A DNA stretch of 64,000 nucleotides from assembly GCF_025558585.1 (NCBI RefSeq), contig NZ_CP094723.1, positions 434,001 through 498,000 of the forward strand, written 5' to 3'. This document shows positions 33,991 to 44,221 of this stretch, piece by piece. Position numbers and translations under genes: made by a program. This DNA is from Staphylococcus sp. IVB6214 (lineage in GTDB: Bacteria > Bacillota > Bacilli > Staphylococcales > Staphylococcaceae). Under the pieces are notes generated by a model. That model was not told the origin of the DNA, did not search any database, and saw nothing but the letters and a program-made list of their open reading frames with translations. The stretch's first letter is position 1, and every line of letters starts with the position of its first letter.

Positions 33991-35031
33991 TTAACGACGT
34001 CGTGCAATCATATCTAAAAGTGGGCGGTATTCGTTGTCGATCAATCCTGTAAATTCAACAATAAGTTCAATTGTGACAATAATTAAGATAATCATTAAAA
34101 AGACGCCCCATGGTTGCGATAAATATAGAATGACACTTACGACACTGAACATCACTGCAATGGCATAAATTAATATAACCGTTTGACGATGTGTATAGCC
34201 TAATTCAAGCAACTTATGATGCAAGTGAGATTTATCTGCTTGCATGATATGTTGTCCTTTTTTTACACGTCGAATCATCGCAAATAATGTATCGATAAAT
34301 GGTACGGCTAAAATGACCACCGGGAAAAACAGTGAAATAAATGTGATGTTCTTGAACCCGAGTAGAGAGACAAAGCCAATAATGAAGCCGAGTAACAATG
34401 CACCATTATCACCTAAAAATATTTTTGCTGGATGGAAATTAAATGCTAAAAATCCAAGTAAAGCACCAATTTGAACACTACAAATCATAATGATAAAAAT
34501 GTTACCTTGCAAAATAGCGATAAATGCAATTGTTACGTAAGCGATTGTTGAAATACCGGCAGCGAGTCCATCTAAGCCATCAATTAAGTTGATAGCGTTA
34601 ATAATTGCAAGGAACCAAATGATTGTAATAGGAATACTTAACCAACCGAAGTGAATTGTCGGACCGATTGGCAATGAAATAAAATCAATTGTAACGCCGT
34701 ACATAACAACTATCGAAGCAGCAAAGGTTTGACCAAGCAGTTTCAAGATGGGTTTTATATCATATAAGTCATCGATTAATCCTACAAGATAAATGATAAT
34801 GGCACCTAATAGTAATGGCTTTGTTTCCCGCTCAATCGGATGGCCAAGCCAAATACCGATAAAGAAAGAGATGAGTATGACGGCGCCACCCATCATAGAA
34901 ATCGGTTTTGTATGTACTTTTCGGAAATTCGGTTTGTCAACAATATCTAATTTTTTTGATACAGCGATCACAACAGGTGTCACGATCAAACTGACAATCA
35001 TAGAGACTGCAATGAGTGTTAATGTATACAT
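33991..35031 (-). CDS. tagO: undecaprenyl-phosphate GlcNAc-1-phosphate transferase TagO
   Basis: First enzyme of wall teichoic acid synthesis, transferring GlcNAc-1-P from UDP-GlcNAc to undecaprenyl phosphate. Integral membrane protein with about 10-11 spans. The family motifs are visible: GLIDDLYDI for the metal-binding Asp pair, NAINLIDGLDGLAAG, FLGDNG, and HLHHKLLELG for the HHK loop. I start at ATG 35031 (MYTLTL), behind GAGGGTGA, giving 346 residues; the longer in-frame extension lacks a site. Known as llm in S. aureus. Confidence 0.95.
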   Translation of the reverse strand: MYTLTLIAVSMIVSLIVTPVVIAVSKKLDIVDKPNFRKVHTKPISMMGGAVILISFFIGIWLGHPIERETKPLLLGAIIIYLVGLIDDLYDIKPILKLLGQTFAASIVVMYGVTIDFISLPIGPTIHFGWLSIPITIIWFLAIINAINLIDGLDGLAAGISTIAYVTIAFIAILQGNIFIIMICSVQIGALLGFLAFNFHPAKIFLGDNGALLLGFIIGFVSLLGFKNITFISLFFPVVILAVPFIDTLFAMIRRVKKGQHIMQADKSHLHHKLLELGYTHRQTVILIYAIAVMFSVVSVILYLSQPWGVFLMIILIIVTIELIVEFTGLIDNEYRPLLDMIARRR

Positions 35032-35294
35032 CAGGTCACCCTCGTCAATAAATGTAATTATTTTTGAAACTTTGTGTATTATGTATATCATCAAAATAGA
35101 TGATTCGTTTATGGAAACTACGATAAATGTAGATTAAAATACATTTTAATTTCTAGCTTTACTTATCTTATCACATGTTAACCAATTATATCTCTAAAAA
35201 TCATATCATTTTTGTAAAAGCTTTCTGAACATTGCTGATGACAAAAAGTGACTTTTCAAATACAATAGATGTTGATGCAAAGGAGACGACGCTT

Positions 35295-36365
35295 ATGATT
35301 CAAGCAATTATTTATAATATCTCTGTTACAATTGCAGGTATATATGTATTTCATCGTCTGCAATATGCAGAATCACATGATTTTCGTTTTTCAAAAAGTT
35401 ATATGACCGTTTTAATGACAATTGTTGGATTACTACTCACATATTATCCAGTACCTATTGCGGGCTATGCAATTCTTTTATCATTTGTACCGGTGCTCTT
35501 TTTAGGCCGTTATACAAATGCCATTTATACATTTTTGTCAGCAATTATTTTAGCACTTGTCGGCTATTTCGTCTTATCAATGCCACTGATATTTGCGATT
35601 GCATTAATTATCATAGCTGGTGTGGCAAGTACGATTGGGCCATTTATTAAATATAATCATATCATTGCTATTCAAATTTTAAATGTCATCAGTATTATTA
35701 TTTTACTCGTTATCGCATGGTTTGCGCCGAACTATGATACGGAAGCGGTTCTTTACTTAGTGCCACTTTCCATTGTGACCACTTTAATAACAGCATTCTT
35801 TTATATGGATGTCCATCGATTCTTCCGTCTCATTGACCGCTATGAGAATGAAGAGAAGATTGATTATCTGACAGGTCTTGGAAATGTAAAAGAGTTTGAT
35901 AGACACCTGAATGAGATATCGAATGAAGCACAACAACGAAATCAAAGCTTAGGGTTACTTTTAATTGATATTGATGGTTTCAAGGACGTCAATGATGCGC
36001 ACTCACATGAAGCAGGGGATGCCGTTTTAAAACAAATGGCGCATTTACTTGAAAACTATGTGCCAAAAGATACGAAGATTTTCCGTAATGGTGGAGAAGA
36101 GTTTTCAATTGTATTACGCGATTGTTCTTTAGATGCGTGCGTAAAACTGGCAGAAAGCATTCGTGTTGCTGTTGAGAAGTCAAGTTTTCACTTACCTAAC
36201 AAAACAGTCATTAAGTTATCTGTATCGATTGGTGTTGGGTATCTCACAGACGACGTATACAAATCACAGCGCAAAGTTTTCAAAGATGCAGATGATATGT
36301 TGCATGTTGCGAAAAATGAAGGGCGCAACAAAGTGATGTTTAACCCGATTATCAAGTTACAATAG
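35295..36365 (+). CDS. gdpS: GGDEF-domain membrane protein GdpS
   Basis: A 356-residue protein with six membrane helices in the first 180 residues and one GGDEF domain at about 195-350. The signature is GGEEF at residues 266-270, and the allosteric RxxD site is not obvious. In staphylococci GdpS is the single conserved GGDEF protein; it affects biofilm and protein A expression without a clear c-di-GMP output. I start at ATG 35295 behind AAAGGAGACG. It is divergent from tagO, as in S. aureus. Confidence 0.93.
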   Translation: MIQAIIYNISVTIAGIYVFHRLQYAESHDFRFSKSYMTVLMTIVGLLLTYYPVPIAGYAILLSFVPVLFLGRYTNAIYTFLSAIILALVGYFVLSMPLIFAIALIIIAGVASTIGPFIKYNHIIAIQILNVISIIILLVIAWFAPNYDTEAVLYLVPLSIVTTLITAFFYMDVHRFFRLIDRYENEEKIDYLTGLGNVKEFDRHLNEISNEAQQRNQSLGLLLIDIDGFKDVNDAHSHEAGDAVLKQMAHLLENYVPKDTKIFRNGGEEFSIVLRDCSLDACVKLAESIRVAVEKSSFHLPNKTVIKLSVSIGVGYLTDDVYKSQRKVFKDADDMLHVAKNEGRNKVMFNPIIKLQ

Positions 36366-36372
36366 TGATAGG

Positions 36373-36410
36373 AAGACCTCAAAATTCGAGATGGATTTTG
36401 AGGTCTTTTG
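36373..36410. terminator. bidirectional terminator after gdpS
   Basis: A 13-bp perfect stem AAGACCTCAAAAT with its complement and a 9-base loop, followed by TTTTG. It lies between convergent genes. Confidence 0.85.
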
Positions 36411-36414
36411 TGAT

Positions 36415-38073
36415 TTATGCTTGATGCAAACGAACGATAGCATCTCGAATGTGTGGATTTAATGATTCGTATTGGTTTACATCCATTGCGTCAACCCATA
36501 CGTATTGATCAAATTCACCCGTATCGATACGCAAATGAGAGATATCATTAATTTTTACATGATATGTATAGACGCAACGTTGATGAGCTTTATTAATAAA
36601 TTCGTAACCTAAACATTGAAATTCAGAAATATCGAGATTCGTTTCTTCTTTGGCTTCACGTATGATTGCAGCATCCATACTCTCATTATACTGAACTTTA
36701 CCGGCTGGAACGTTCCATAAACCCGGTGCGACTTCTACATCAGGACGTCGTCGACATATTAGAAATTTGCCGTTATGTTCTATTATCAATTCAACAGCAA
36801 AGCGGAATGATGACATATCTATATCTTGTGCCATTTGATGATGAATGTGTGCAAGAATTTCTATCTGTTCCTGATAATCGAGAATGTTTGTGTGTGATTG
36901 GTTATGAATAAAAAACTTATCAAGTATATCTCTATTGATAAGTGGTTGATTTTCATATGGGTATTTAGATGATGAGACATCAATGTCTTTTAACTGAATG
37001 ACTTCAAACGGTTCACCGTCTAAAAGTTGTGTATTTTTGTAAAGGTGTATGTCGAAAAGCTGATGCCTCGGATTACTGATGATTTTAATCGTCAATAACG
37101 GCCCCATATTAATTTCTATCACTTCTTCAGCGTGTGCCGACTGTGATATATGAAGGCTTGCGGTCGTTATTTTATGACCTGATGCATCGATATAATCAAT
37201 GAAGGTGTTGAGACCGAATTCACCGAAGTATTTAAGTATGTTCAAGTTTTGGTAGATTTTCTCATCAGTTGGAATACTTAACTTGTCATTGAGTACTTTG
37301 CCGTAATAGGGATAGAAGTCACTCGGTCGATAATCTGACACGTGGAAAACCTTCTCATGTTCTATAAAACCGTGTTTTTTATTGATGTCAGTAAAGAATG
37401 TGAGTAAGTCTATTAAATGATAACCGTCATGCATAAGCTTACCATATCCATACTTATAAGGATTTGATTCTTTCAATACGACATCGTTTGAACTTTCTAT
37501 CATATGGTTTGAATAAGACATATGAATGTGTTGAATTGGTACACGGTAGGTTGAAACAATTTGTTCGAGTAGATGATACACATATTGATAACCCATATGT
37601 GCACGTTTTAATGAATATATTTCAAATAAATGCGGTGTACTTGCTTGCCATTTTTCAATAATTTTTTCGTAGTTTTCTTTGATTGAATAAGCACCTACTA
37701 ATGTATTGGTATACATCGGTAATGTAAGTGGTGGGTCACATAAAATGTTGAGATGCATGTTTAAACAAAAATCGATGTAAACATCATGGCTACGTGATTC
37801 GGTTGTAATGACTGCATGTGTGATGTCATAATTTTTAACGATGTGTTGTAATGCTTTGTAGATATCAGGTGGCAACTGTCGCATATGTTGAATAGCATCA
37901 TCTAAAAAATAGGTTTCGTAATCAACAGCGCAGTGTGTGAGTAACTTATTGATTTTAGCTTTTGCCGAGTATAAATCTACAATGATTATCTTTTCAAATT
38001 TTGATGCATCATTGAGATAGTGATGATAGAGATTCTCGGCTTGTTTACCAAATCCGAACAATATACATTTCAT
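36415..38073 (-). CDS. fusion of a Gfo/Idh/MocA-like oxidoreductase and a Nudix hydrolase
   Basis: A 552-residue two-domain protein. The N terminus is a Rossmann-like nucleotide fold (LFGFGKQAENLYHHYL, a GxGxxA pattern) followed by a helical/beta region to about 400 that resembles Gfo/Idh/MocA oxidoreductases; I see no certain catalytic lysine. Residues 414-552 are a Nudix domain with the box at 458-480: G, five residues, E, seven residues, REAKEET, where T replaces the usual final G. AGAGGATG precedes the ATG. It is alone on the minus strand. The substrate is unknown; a sugar nucleotide or dinucleotide is a guess. The Nudix call is firm, the N-terminal call moderate. Confidence 0.78.
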   Translation of the reverse strand: MKCILFGFGKQAENLYHHYLNDASKFEKIIIVDLYSAKAKINKLLTHCAVDYETYFLDDAIQHMRQLPPDIYKALQHIVKNYDITHAVITTESRSHDVYIDFCLNMHLNILCDPPLTLPMYTNTLVGAYSIKENYEKIIEKWQASTPHLFEIYSLKRAHMGYQYVYHLLEQIVSTYRVPIQHIHMSYSNHMIESSNDVVLKESNPYKYGYGKLMHDGYHLIDLLTFFTDINKKHGFIEHEKVFHVSDYRPSDFYPYYGKVLNDKLSIPTDEKIYQNLNILKYFGEFGLNTFIDYIDASGHKITTASLHISQSAHAEEVIEINMGPLLTIKIISNPRHQLFDIHLYKNTQLLDGEPFEVIQLKDIDVSSSKYPYENQPLINRDILDKFFIHNQSHTNILDYQEQIEILAHIHHQMAQDIDMSSFRFAVELIIEHNGKFLICRRRPDVEVAPGLWNVPAGKVQYNESMDAAIIREAKEETNLDISEFQCLGYEFINKAHQRCVYTYHVKINDISHLRIDTGEFDQYVWVDAMDVNQYESLNPHIRDAIVRLHQA

Positions 38074-38317
38074 TGAATCATCCTCTTTGTGAAAAATATT
38101 GTATAAATAATCTTTAAAGTTGTCAAAATACCTTTAACTAATTAAATTATTATTATTAATTATTAGAGTGAAGAAATGAAATGTGACATAAGTAAATCTT
38201 ATGATATTGAAAATCTGATGAAAAAAGTTTGATTGATTTGACTTTTTGTATTGCAACGCCCGTTATTACAAGGTAGACTGACAATTGATTTGATGGATAA
38301 AAAAAGGAGGATGTTTC

Positions 38318-39079
38318 ATGCCCGAAGCATTGACGATTATAGATGAAAATAAAGTCATAGATGTAGTGTTACTTGCGGGTAAAGTGTTACTTGAAAGTGG
38401 CGCCGAAACCTATCGTGTAGAAGATACGATGGGGCGTATTGCGGCGAGTTTCGGTTTAGAAGATACTTATTCTTTCGTGACGTCGACTGCGATTATCTTC
38501 TCACTCAATGATCGTACAAATACGCGACTTGTTCGTGTGCGTGAACGAACAACAGACCTGGAGAAGATTGCCATTGCGAATAATGTTTCACGTAAAATTT
38601 CACGCAATGAATTGTCATTAGATGAAGCGAAGTCAGAATTGATTCATTTAGAACAGGCATCATTACAGTATTCTTTTATTGTGAAATTTTTATCTGCAGC
38701 CATTGCATCAGGATTCTTCATGTTTATGTTTGGTGGCGTTCGTCATGACTTCCCGTATGCAGTATTAGCAGGTGCAGGGGCGTTTTTGACATTCGATATC
38801 GTGCAGAGATTTATACAGATTAAGTTCTTTTCAGAGTTTATCAGTTCAACGGTGGTGATTGTCATTGCGGCATTTTTCACCAAAATCGGTTGGGCAATCA
38901 ATCAAGATATTATTACGATTGCAGGTGTTATGCCACTCGTACCCGGTATTCTCATCACAAATGCAATTCGTGACTTAATGGCAGGGGAATTACTTGCAGG
39001 TATGTCACGAGGTGTTGAAGCGGCACTGACAGCATTCGCAATCGGCGCAGGTGTTGCGATTGTTTTACTTATTTTTTAG
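38318..39079 (+). CDS. threonine/serine exporter, ThrE/YjjP-type subunit
   Basis: A 253-residue protein: a soluble N-terminal part of about 115 residues with VLLAGKVLLESGAETYRVEDTM and SFVTSTAIIFS, then about five membrane helices. This is the DUF1212 (ThrE) family; in Corynebacterium ThrE exports threonine and serine, while the split YjjP/YjjB form exports succinate in E. coli. It is paired with the next gene, which carries the second membrane half. AAAGGAGGATG precedes the ATG. Confidence 0.88.
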   Translation: MPEALTIIDENKVIDVVLLAGKVLLESGAETYRVEDTMGRIAASFGLEDTYSFVTSTAIIFSLNDRTNTRLVRVRERTTDLEKIAIANNVSRKISRNELSLDEAKSELIHLEQASLQYSFIVKFLSAAIASGFFMFMFGGVRHDFPYAVLAGAGAFLTFDIVQRFIQIKFFSEFISSTVVIVIAAFFTKIGWAINQDIITIAGVMPLVPGILITNAIRDLMAGELLAGMSRGVEAALTAFAIGAGVAIVLLIF

Positions 39080-39094
39080 AGAGGGGGAGCATGA

Positions 39095-39598
39095 TTGACG
39101 ACGGTATTGTATTATGCAGCACAATATGTAATTAGTTTTATTTCAACAATGTTATTTTCTATCTTGTTTAATGCCCCGAAACGTCTGTTATTAGCGTCAG
39201 GATTTGTAGGTGCGACAGGATGGATTATTTATAAATTTACGCTCGACTTGAACTACGGGACCGTAATGGCTGCCTTTTTCGGAAGCTTTATCTTAGGTAT
39301 GATGAGTCACACGATGAGTCGCCATTACAAACGCCCTGTTATCATCTTTATTGTGCCGGGTATTATTCCACTCGTTCCTGGGGGCGCAGCATACGAAGCA
39401 ACACGATTGTTAGTAACGAATTCATATACAGCTGCGGTGAACCAGTTTTTAGAAGTAACATTGAACTCTGGAGCCATCGCATTTGGCATTTTATGTGCGG
39501 AGATTTTTTACTATATTTACACTCGGATAAAACAGGCTTATGGTAAACTTAAAGGTAAAACATACCGTAAAGGTTATCATATGAATAACCGCATATAA
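39095..39598 (+). CDS. threonine/serine exporter, YjjB-type subunit (DUF3815)
   Basis: A 167-residue membrane protein with four or five helices, including [21 protein letters not shown], the hallmark of the ThrE C-terminal half. It lies 15 bases after its partner. The start appears to be TTG at 39095, because GAGGGGGAGC sits 6 bases upstream and the nearby ATG at 39091 is in another frame. Expected to form a complex with the preceding subunit. Confidence 0.87.
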   Translation: MTTVLYYAAQYVISFISTMLFSILFNAPKRLLLASGFVGATGWIIYKFTLDLNYGTVMAAFFGSFILGMMSHTMSRHYKRPVIIFIVPGIIPLVPGGAAYEATRLLVTNSYTAAVNQFLEVTLNSGAIAFGILCAEIFYYIYTRIKQAYGKLKGKTYRKGYHMNNRI

Positions 39599-39611
39599 GG
39601 AGTGGATGAGA

Positions 39612-40847
39612 ATGAAAGCAGCAATTATAGAAAGATTAACGCGTTATGTCACAATCAACACACAATCAGACCCTTATAGTGAGACGACACCTTCTACGTT
39701 ACAACAATGGGACTTGTTACGCTTGTTGGAAGAGGAACTCAAGGCAATGGGACTTGAGACAGATATGGATGAATTTGGTTATCTATTTGCAACATTGCCG
39801 TCGAACGTAGATAAAGATGTCCCGACAATTGGATTTTTAGCACATGTCGATACATCACCTGATTTCAATGCAGCTCATGTGAAACCTCAAGTCATTGAAC
39901 AGTATGATGGCGGTGTGATTCAACTTGGTGACTCTGGGCGTGAGATTGATCCGGCAGTTTTTCCAGATATGCAAAAAGTAAAGGGACACACGCTGATGAC
40001 AACGGATGGAACATCCTTGTTAGGGGCCGATGACAAAGCGGGTATTGTAGAAATTATGGAAGCATTGCATTATTTTACGACGCATCCAGATATCCCACAT
40101 GGCCGTATCCGTGTGGCATTTACACCTGATGAAGAGATTGGTAGAGGGCCACATCGCTTTGACGTTGAACGTTTTGATGCAGACTTTGCATACACAATGG
40201 ATGGCAGTCAACTCGGAGAATTACAATATGAAAGTTTTAATGCTGCTGAAGCGGTTGTGACATTTGAAGGAGTTAACGTACATCCGGGTTCTGCCAAACA
40301 TAAAATGGTTAATGCGTTGAACTTGGCGACATACTTCAATCAATTGTTACCGGCTGAAGAAGTGCCAGAGCATACAGAAGGTTATGAGGGTTTCTATCAC
40401 TTAGTGCAATTAGAAGGCAATGTTGAAAAAGCGACAGCGCAGTATATTATTAGAGATCATGATCGTGAGTTGTTCGAAAAGCGTAAGCAACAGATGATTC
40501 ATATTCAGCGAGAAATTAATGCACGCTATCATTACCAACCCGTCAATATTGTGATTAAAGACCAGTATCATAATATGGCAGAAAAAATACTGCCACATCC
40601 ACATATTATTGACTTAGCAAAAGCGGTATTTGCTGATTTAGAGATAACGCCAAATACAGAACCGATACGTGGTGGGACAGATGGATCTCAATTGTCATAT
40701 ATGGGATTGCCGACACCTAATATATTTACAGGCTGTGATAACTTCCACGGACCCTATGAATATGCGTCAATTGATGTGATGGCATTGGCAACACAAGTGA
40801 TTATCGGTATTGCACAAAAAGCAACTGAGACAGAATTTGAACAATAA
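39612..40847 (+). CDS. pepT: tripeptidase PepT (peptidase T)
   Basis: Zinc aminopeptidase of the M20 family that removes the N-terminal residue of tripeptides in the cytosol; 411 residues. Metal ligands lie in [20 protein letters not shown] and DEEIGRGP, and [12 protein letters not shown] is present near the end. I start at ATG 39612, 9 bases after GGAG and aligned with S. aureus PepT; ATG 39606 is too close to the site. Its role suits the peptide transporter encoded at 20-22 kb. Confidence 0.95.
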   Translation: MKAAIIERLTRYVTINTQSDPYSETTPSTLQQWDLLRLLEEELKAMGLETDMDEFGYLFATLPSNVDKDVPTIGFLAHVDTSPDFNAAHVKPQVIEQYDGGVIQLGDSGREIDPAVFPDMQKVKGHTLMTTDGTSLLGADDKAGIVEIMEALHYFTTHPDIPHGRIRVAFTPDEEIGRGPHRFDVERFDADFAYTMDGSQLGELQYESFNAAEAVVTFEGVNVHPGSAKHKMVNALNLATYFNQLLPAEEVPEHTEGYEGFYHLVQLEGNVEKATAQYIIRDHDRELFEKRKQQMIHIQREINARYHYQPVNIVIKDQYHNMAEKILPHPHIIDLAKAVFADLEITPNTEPIRGGTDGSQLSYMGLPTPNIFTGCDNFHGPYEYASIDVMALATQVIIGIAQKATETEFEQ

Positions 40848-40860
40848 TCATTGAAAAGAG

Positions 40861-40895
40861 AAGGACTGATCGCCAAGTTCGAGCGATCAGTCCTT
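40861..40895. terminator. bidirectional terminator between pepT and yigZ
   Basis: A 12-bp perfect stem AAGGACTGATCG with its complement around an 11-base loop, between convergent genes. Confidence 0.85.
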
Positions 40896-40907
40896 TAAAT
40901 TTTGATA

Positions 40908-41549
40908 TTAATCGTCTTCCAAATCAAACGGGAGTCGTTTCACATCTGATTCTTCTAAGTCATATTTGGCTTGTGTATGCGTATTTAAGAAGGTAATGAA
41001 CGCATCACGTTCTTCTTCAATTACGTCGATATGATAGGTTACTTTGTCAGTATAGACGGTGTCCCGCAAGAAAAATGTTGTTGATTGGAGTTCATATTCG
41101 AACTTGCCCGTTAAGTCGTAATCAATTGTCACCTTCATCGGAATGGCAGGGCGAAGAATGATGCGCCCGACATCTCGGATGACATCTCGTACGGCGCCAC
41201 CGTATGCACGGATTAATCCGCCTGTTCCAAGCTTGATGCCTCCAAAATAGCGTGTCACAACAACGGCAACGTTATGTACATCGTGTTTTTTTAACATTTC
41301 GAGCATTGGGACACCAGCAGTTCCACTTGGCTCGCCATCATCGCTCGCTTTTTGAATATGCATAGTATCTCCAACTGTGTAGGCTGAGCAATTATGAGTC
41401 GCTTCACGATGTTCTTTTTTCTTTTGTGCGATAAAATCTTTCGCATCATCTTCAGTTTCCACAGGCATGATATGAGCAATAAATCGAGATTTGTTAATGA
41501 TATTTTCAATTTCATGTTCGTCTTTAATTGTAACGACTGAACGTGTCAT
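40908..41549 (-). CDS. YigZ/IMPACT-family protein
   Basis: A 213-residue protein of the IMPACT/YigZ family. The N-terminal domain has SRFIAHIMPVETEDDAKDFI, THNCSAY and DDGEPSGTAGVPML, then VVVTRYFGGIKLGTGGLIRAYGGAVRD; a small C-terminal domain of ferredoxin-like fold follows. The function in bacteria is not settled; the eukaryotic relative regulates the Gcn2 kinase. I start at ATG 41549, 9 bases after AAAGG; ATG 41558 directly abuts it. Convergent with pepT. Confidence 0.9.
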   Translation of the reverse strand: MTRSVVTIKDEHEIENIINKSRFIAHIMPVETEDDAKDFIAQKKKEHREATHNCSAYTVGDTMHIQKASDDGEPSGTAGVPMLEMLKKHDVHNVAVVVTRYFGGIKLGTGGLIRAYGGAVRDVIRDVGRIILRPAIPMKVTIDYDLTGKFEYELQSTTFFLRDTVYTDKVTYHIDVIEEERDAFITFLNTHTQAKYDLEESDVKRLPFDLEDD

Positions 41550-41625
41550 CTCTGTCATCCTTTACTTCATAATTTCTTGTTTACAATTATACTATATAAC
41601 GTAAGGGAAAGAATAGAGAAGCATG

Positions 41626-41706
41626 TTAATTAGAAAAAAGCAGACGAGATTGTTAATTAGAAAAAAGCAGACGAGATTGTTAATTAGAAAAAAGCAGACG
41701 AGATTG
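41626..41706. repeat. 27-bp tandem repeat, three exact copies
   Basis: Three exact head-to-tail copies of a 27-bp unit (41626-41652, 41653-41679, 41680-41706), beginning TTAATTAGAAAAAAGC and ending AGACGAGATTG, followed by a short partial copy. The flanking stretch from 41550 to 41944 holds no gene I can support; the repeat lies between divergent yigZ and fakB1. Confidence 0.95.
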
Positions 41707-41944
41707 TTAATTTGTAAATAATACATGAAATTTGACTTGAAAGCATGTATGATAATAGAAGACAAAATTGAAAGTGTTGTTTTAAGTTTTGCGATACAGT
41801 GTGTAACAATGATGACACAAAAGAGCATGTGAAAAGAATTAAAAATAGGCATTTCATTGTGAATTGTAGTACACTGTAATTTGTATCTTATTTGAAAAAG
41901 AGCGTGAAGTGAGCACGTTTTAACTTATAGAGGAGGACGATGAG

Positions 41945-42829
41945 ATGAAAATAGCTGTGATGACAGATTCAACAAGCTATCTACCTCAACCTATCTTAGA
42001 AAAATACCATATTCGTACAGTGCCGTTGAGCATTACTTTGGAAAATGGTGAAAACTATAAAGAAAATGAAACAATTTTTGCTGATGAATTCTATACGATT
42101 TTAGCAAATTCTGAAACAATCCCAACAACAAGTCAGCCTGCGATCGGCGAAATGATTCGTGCATACGAAGCATACAGAGATGAAGGTTATACGGATGTTA
42201 TCGTTGTCCATTTATCAAGCGGAATCAGTGGTGCATACCAAACAGCCATTCAAGCGGCTGATATGGTTGATGGCATTAACGTACATCCATTTGATTCAAA
42301 AATCGCTTGTTTGCCGGAAGGTGCGTTTGTGTTACGTGCGCTTGAGTTGATCGAAGCAGGCAAAGATGTTCAAGAAATATTAGTAGACCTTGAAGATATG
42401 CGAGACAAGACGGGAGCATATCTAGTCGTTGATGATTTGAAAAACTTGCATAAAAGTGGACGTATTACTGGTGCGCAAGCATGGATTGGAAACTTATTAA
42501 AAATGAAACCTGTCTTAACGTTTGATGATGGGTTGATCGTCCCACACGAAAAAGTTCGTACGAAAAAACGTGCCTTAAAAATGATTGAAGAAAGAGCACT
42601 AGAACTTGTTGATCAAATGGATAATCCAACAATTATGATTATTGGTGGAGATCATAAAGAAGAATCGCGCCGTGTCTTTGACGAGATGGTTGAACGTCAT
42701 CCAGACAAACACATCGTCTTTTCGGAGTTCGGTCCAGTTATTTCATCACATCTAGGCTTAGGTGGATTCGGTATCGGTGTTACAGACCGTCATATCAAAT
42801 ATTTAAAAGATGAACATAATACAAAATAA
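41945..42829 (+). CDS. fakB1: DegV-family fatty acid-binding protein FakB1
   Basis: Binds a fatty acid and presents it to the kinase FakA for phosphorylation, feeding exogenous fatty acids into membrane lipids. A 294-residue DegV fold: MTDSTSYLP at the N terminus, TTSQPAIGEM, LSSGISGAYQTA (the two-serine carboxylate-binding loop) and VDDLKNLHKSGRITGAQAW. Position next to comFA corresponds to S. aureus FakB1, which prefers saturated chains; that preference is inferred from orthology. GAGGACGATGAG precedes the ATG. Confidence 0.9.
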   Translation: MKIAVMTDSTSYLPQPILEKYHIRTVPLSITLENGENYKENETIFADEFYTILANSETIPTTSQPAIGEMIRAYEAYRDEGYTDVIVVHLSSGISGAYQTAIQAADMVDGINVHPFDSKIACLPEGAFVLRALELIEAGKDVQEILVDLEDMRDKTGAYLVVDDLKNLHKSGRITGAQAWIGNLLKMKPVLTFDDGLIVPHEKVRTKKRALKMIEERALELVDQMDNPTIMIIGGDHKEESRRVFDEMVERHPDKHIVFSEFGPVISSHLGLGGFGIGVTDRHIKYLKDEHNTK

Positions 42830-42837
42830 AAAATATA

Positions 42838-42876
42838 AACGACTAAAATTCTTTCATGAGTTTTAGTCGTTTTTTT
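42838..42876 (+). terminator. terminator after fakB1
   Basis: ACGACTAAAA pairs with TTTTAGTCGT, followed by a long T run. Confidence 0.88.
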
Positions 42877-42934
42877 CGTTGTAAAAGTATTTTGTGCAAG
42901 TGAAGCGTGTAATAGTTGTGAAAGGGGGAAGTGC

Positions 42935-44221
42935 ATGCGATACGGTCAATTGATTCATGATCCGACACATCTCACATCTGAACAGATTGCAGACGTGTCT
43001 TTTGGTGTAGTTACTGTTAATGGCGTGCACCGTTGTATACAATGTGGCACACAACGATCAAGTGATTTTTATACGTATACTGCCAGTACGACTGATATGC
43101 GAGTGACTTATTGTCGTAAATGTATACAGATGGGGCGCATGTCAACGTTGGATCGTGTATGGCGAACTGAAAGCGTGAATGTTCGGTCTGACGCTTATTA
43201 TGAATTGCCGTTCGATCTTTCCGAACAACAACAGTATGCGTCTGACAAGGTGTTAAAAGCAGTGATGCATTATGAGACATTACTTTTGCATGCAGTCACG
43301 GGTGCCGGTAAAACAGAAATGATTTTTGAAGCTATCTCATATGCACGTCAACGGGGCGATAATGTAGCGGTTGTATCACCCCGAGTTGATGTTGTTGTTG
43401 AAGTGAGTAGACGATTATGTGAGGCATTTTCTGATGAAGCGATTGATATATTGCATCAAGCGAGTTGTCAACAATACGATGGGCATTTAGTTGTGTCGAC
43501 GGTACACCAACTCTATCGGTTTAAGCAACATTTTGATGTGATATTTGTCGATGAAGTTGATGCCTTTCCATTATCGATGGATGAGACACTTATGAATGCG
43601 TTGCAACAAGCGAGTAAACAACGAAAAAGTATCATTTATATGACGGCAACACCGCCGCATTCGCTCATCGCAGAAGTCGGGCGAGAGCGAATGGTTACAC
43701 TACCGGCACGCTTTCATCGGCAACCACTTGTCGTGCCGGTATTCAAATATTTTAAGGTCCGGTATCATCGCATACAACACAACTTATTGCAGCGAATACA
43801 TGCACAACAAGCAGCAGGGCGGACGACTTTGTTGTTTTTCAGTCATATCGATGCGATGTGCCAGTTTTATGAAACGTACCGACATCATGTGTCCGATATG
43901 TGTTATGTGTATAGTGAAGATTCTGAACGGCTGACAAAAGTAGAAGCACTGCGTAACGGCCACTATTCTGTCGTGTTAACAACAACAATTTTGGAAAGGG
44001 GATTTACGATGGCGTCACTTGATGCTTGGGTGATGGAAAGCCATCGTTATTTGTCGACCGCTTTGATTCAGATTGCTGGACGTGTTGGACGTAAAAGTGT
44101 TTGTCCGACTGGAGACGTGTTGTTTTTTCATGAAGGGCGCACAAGAGCAATGTATCACGCGCGTAAAGAAATTAGACGTATGAATGTATTGGCAGCACAG
44201 AAAGGGTGGATTGATGTATGA
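42935..44221 (+). CDS. comFA: competence ATPase ComFA
   Basis: DEAD-box-like ATPase that helps pull single-stranded DNA through the membrane in natural transformation; 428 residues. A four-cysteine zinc finger (CIQC and CRKC, about 34-70) precedes the helicase core. Walker A is AVTGAGKTEM and the Walker B reads VDEVDAFPL. The C-terminal half carries the IAGRVGRKS motif VI. Overlaps comFC by four bases (ATGA). GGGGGAAG precedes the ATG. In S. aureus the com genes depend on SigH; I saw no clear site. Confidence 0.95.
   Translation: MRYGQLIHDPTHLTSEQIADVSFGVVTVNGVHRCIQCGTQRSSDFYTYTASTTDMRVTYCRKCIQMGRMSTLDRVWRTESVNVRSDAYYELPFDLSEQQQYASDKVLKAVMHYETLLLHAVTGAGKTEMIFEAISYARQRGDNVAVVSPRVDVVVEVSRRLCEAFSDEAIDILHQASCQQYDGHLVVSTVHQLYRFKQHFDVIFVDEVDAFPLSMDETLMNALQQASKQRKSIIYMTATPPHSLIAEVGRERMVTLPARFHRQPLVVPVFKYFKVRYHRIQHNLLQRIHAQQAAGRTTLLFFSHIDAMCQFYETYRHHVSDMCYVYSEDSERLTKVEALRNGHYSVVLTTTILERGFTMASLDAWVMESHRYLSTALIQIAGRVGRKSVCPTGDVLFFHEGRTRAMYHARKEIRRMNVLAAQKGWIDV

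Noticed and set aside
41626..41713. Possible CRISPR array
   Set aside because: Units are directly adjacent with no spacers, and no cas genes are present.
41592..41852. An 86-codon open frame on the minus strand with a repeated INNLVCFFL peptide
   Set aside because: The repeated peptide is only the translation of the 27-bp tandem repeat; there is no ribosome site and no family resemblance.
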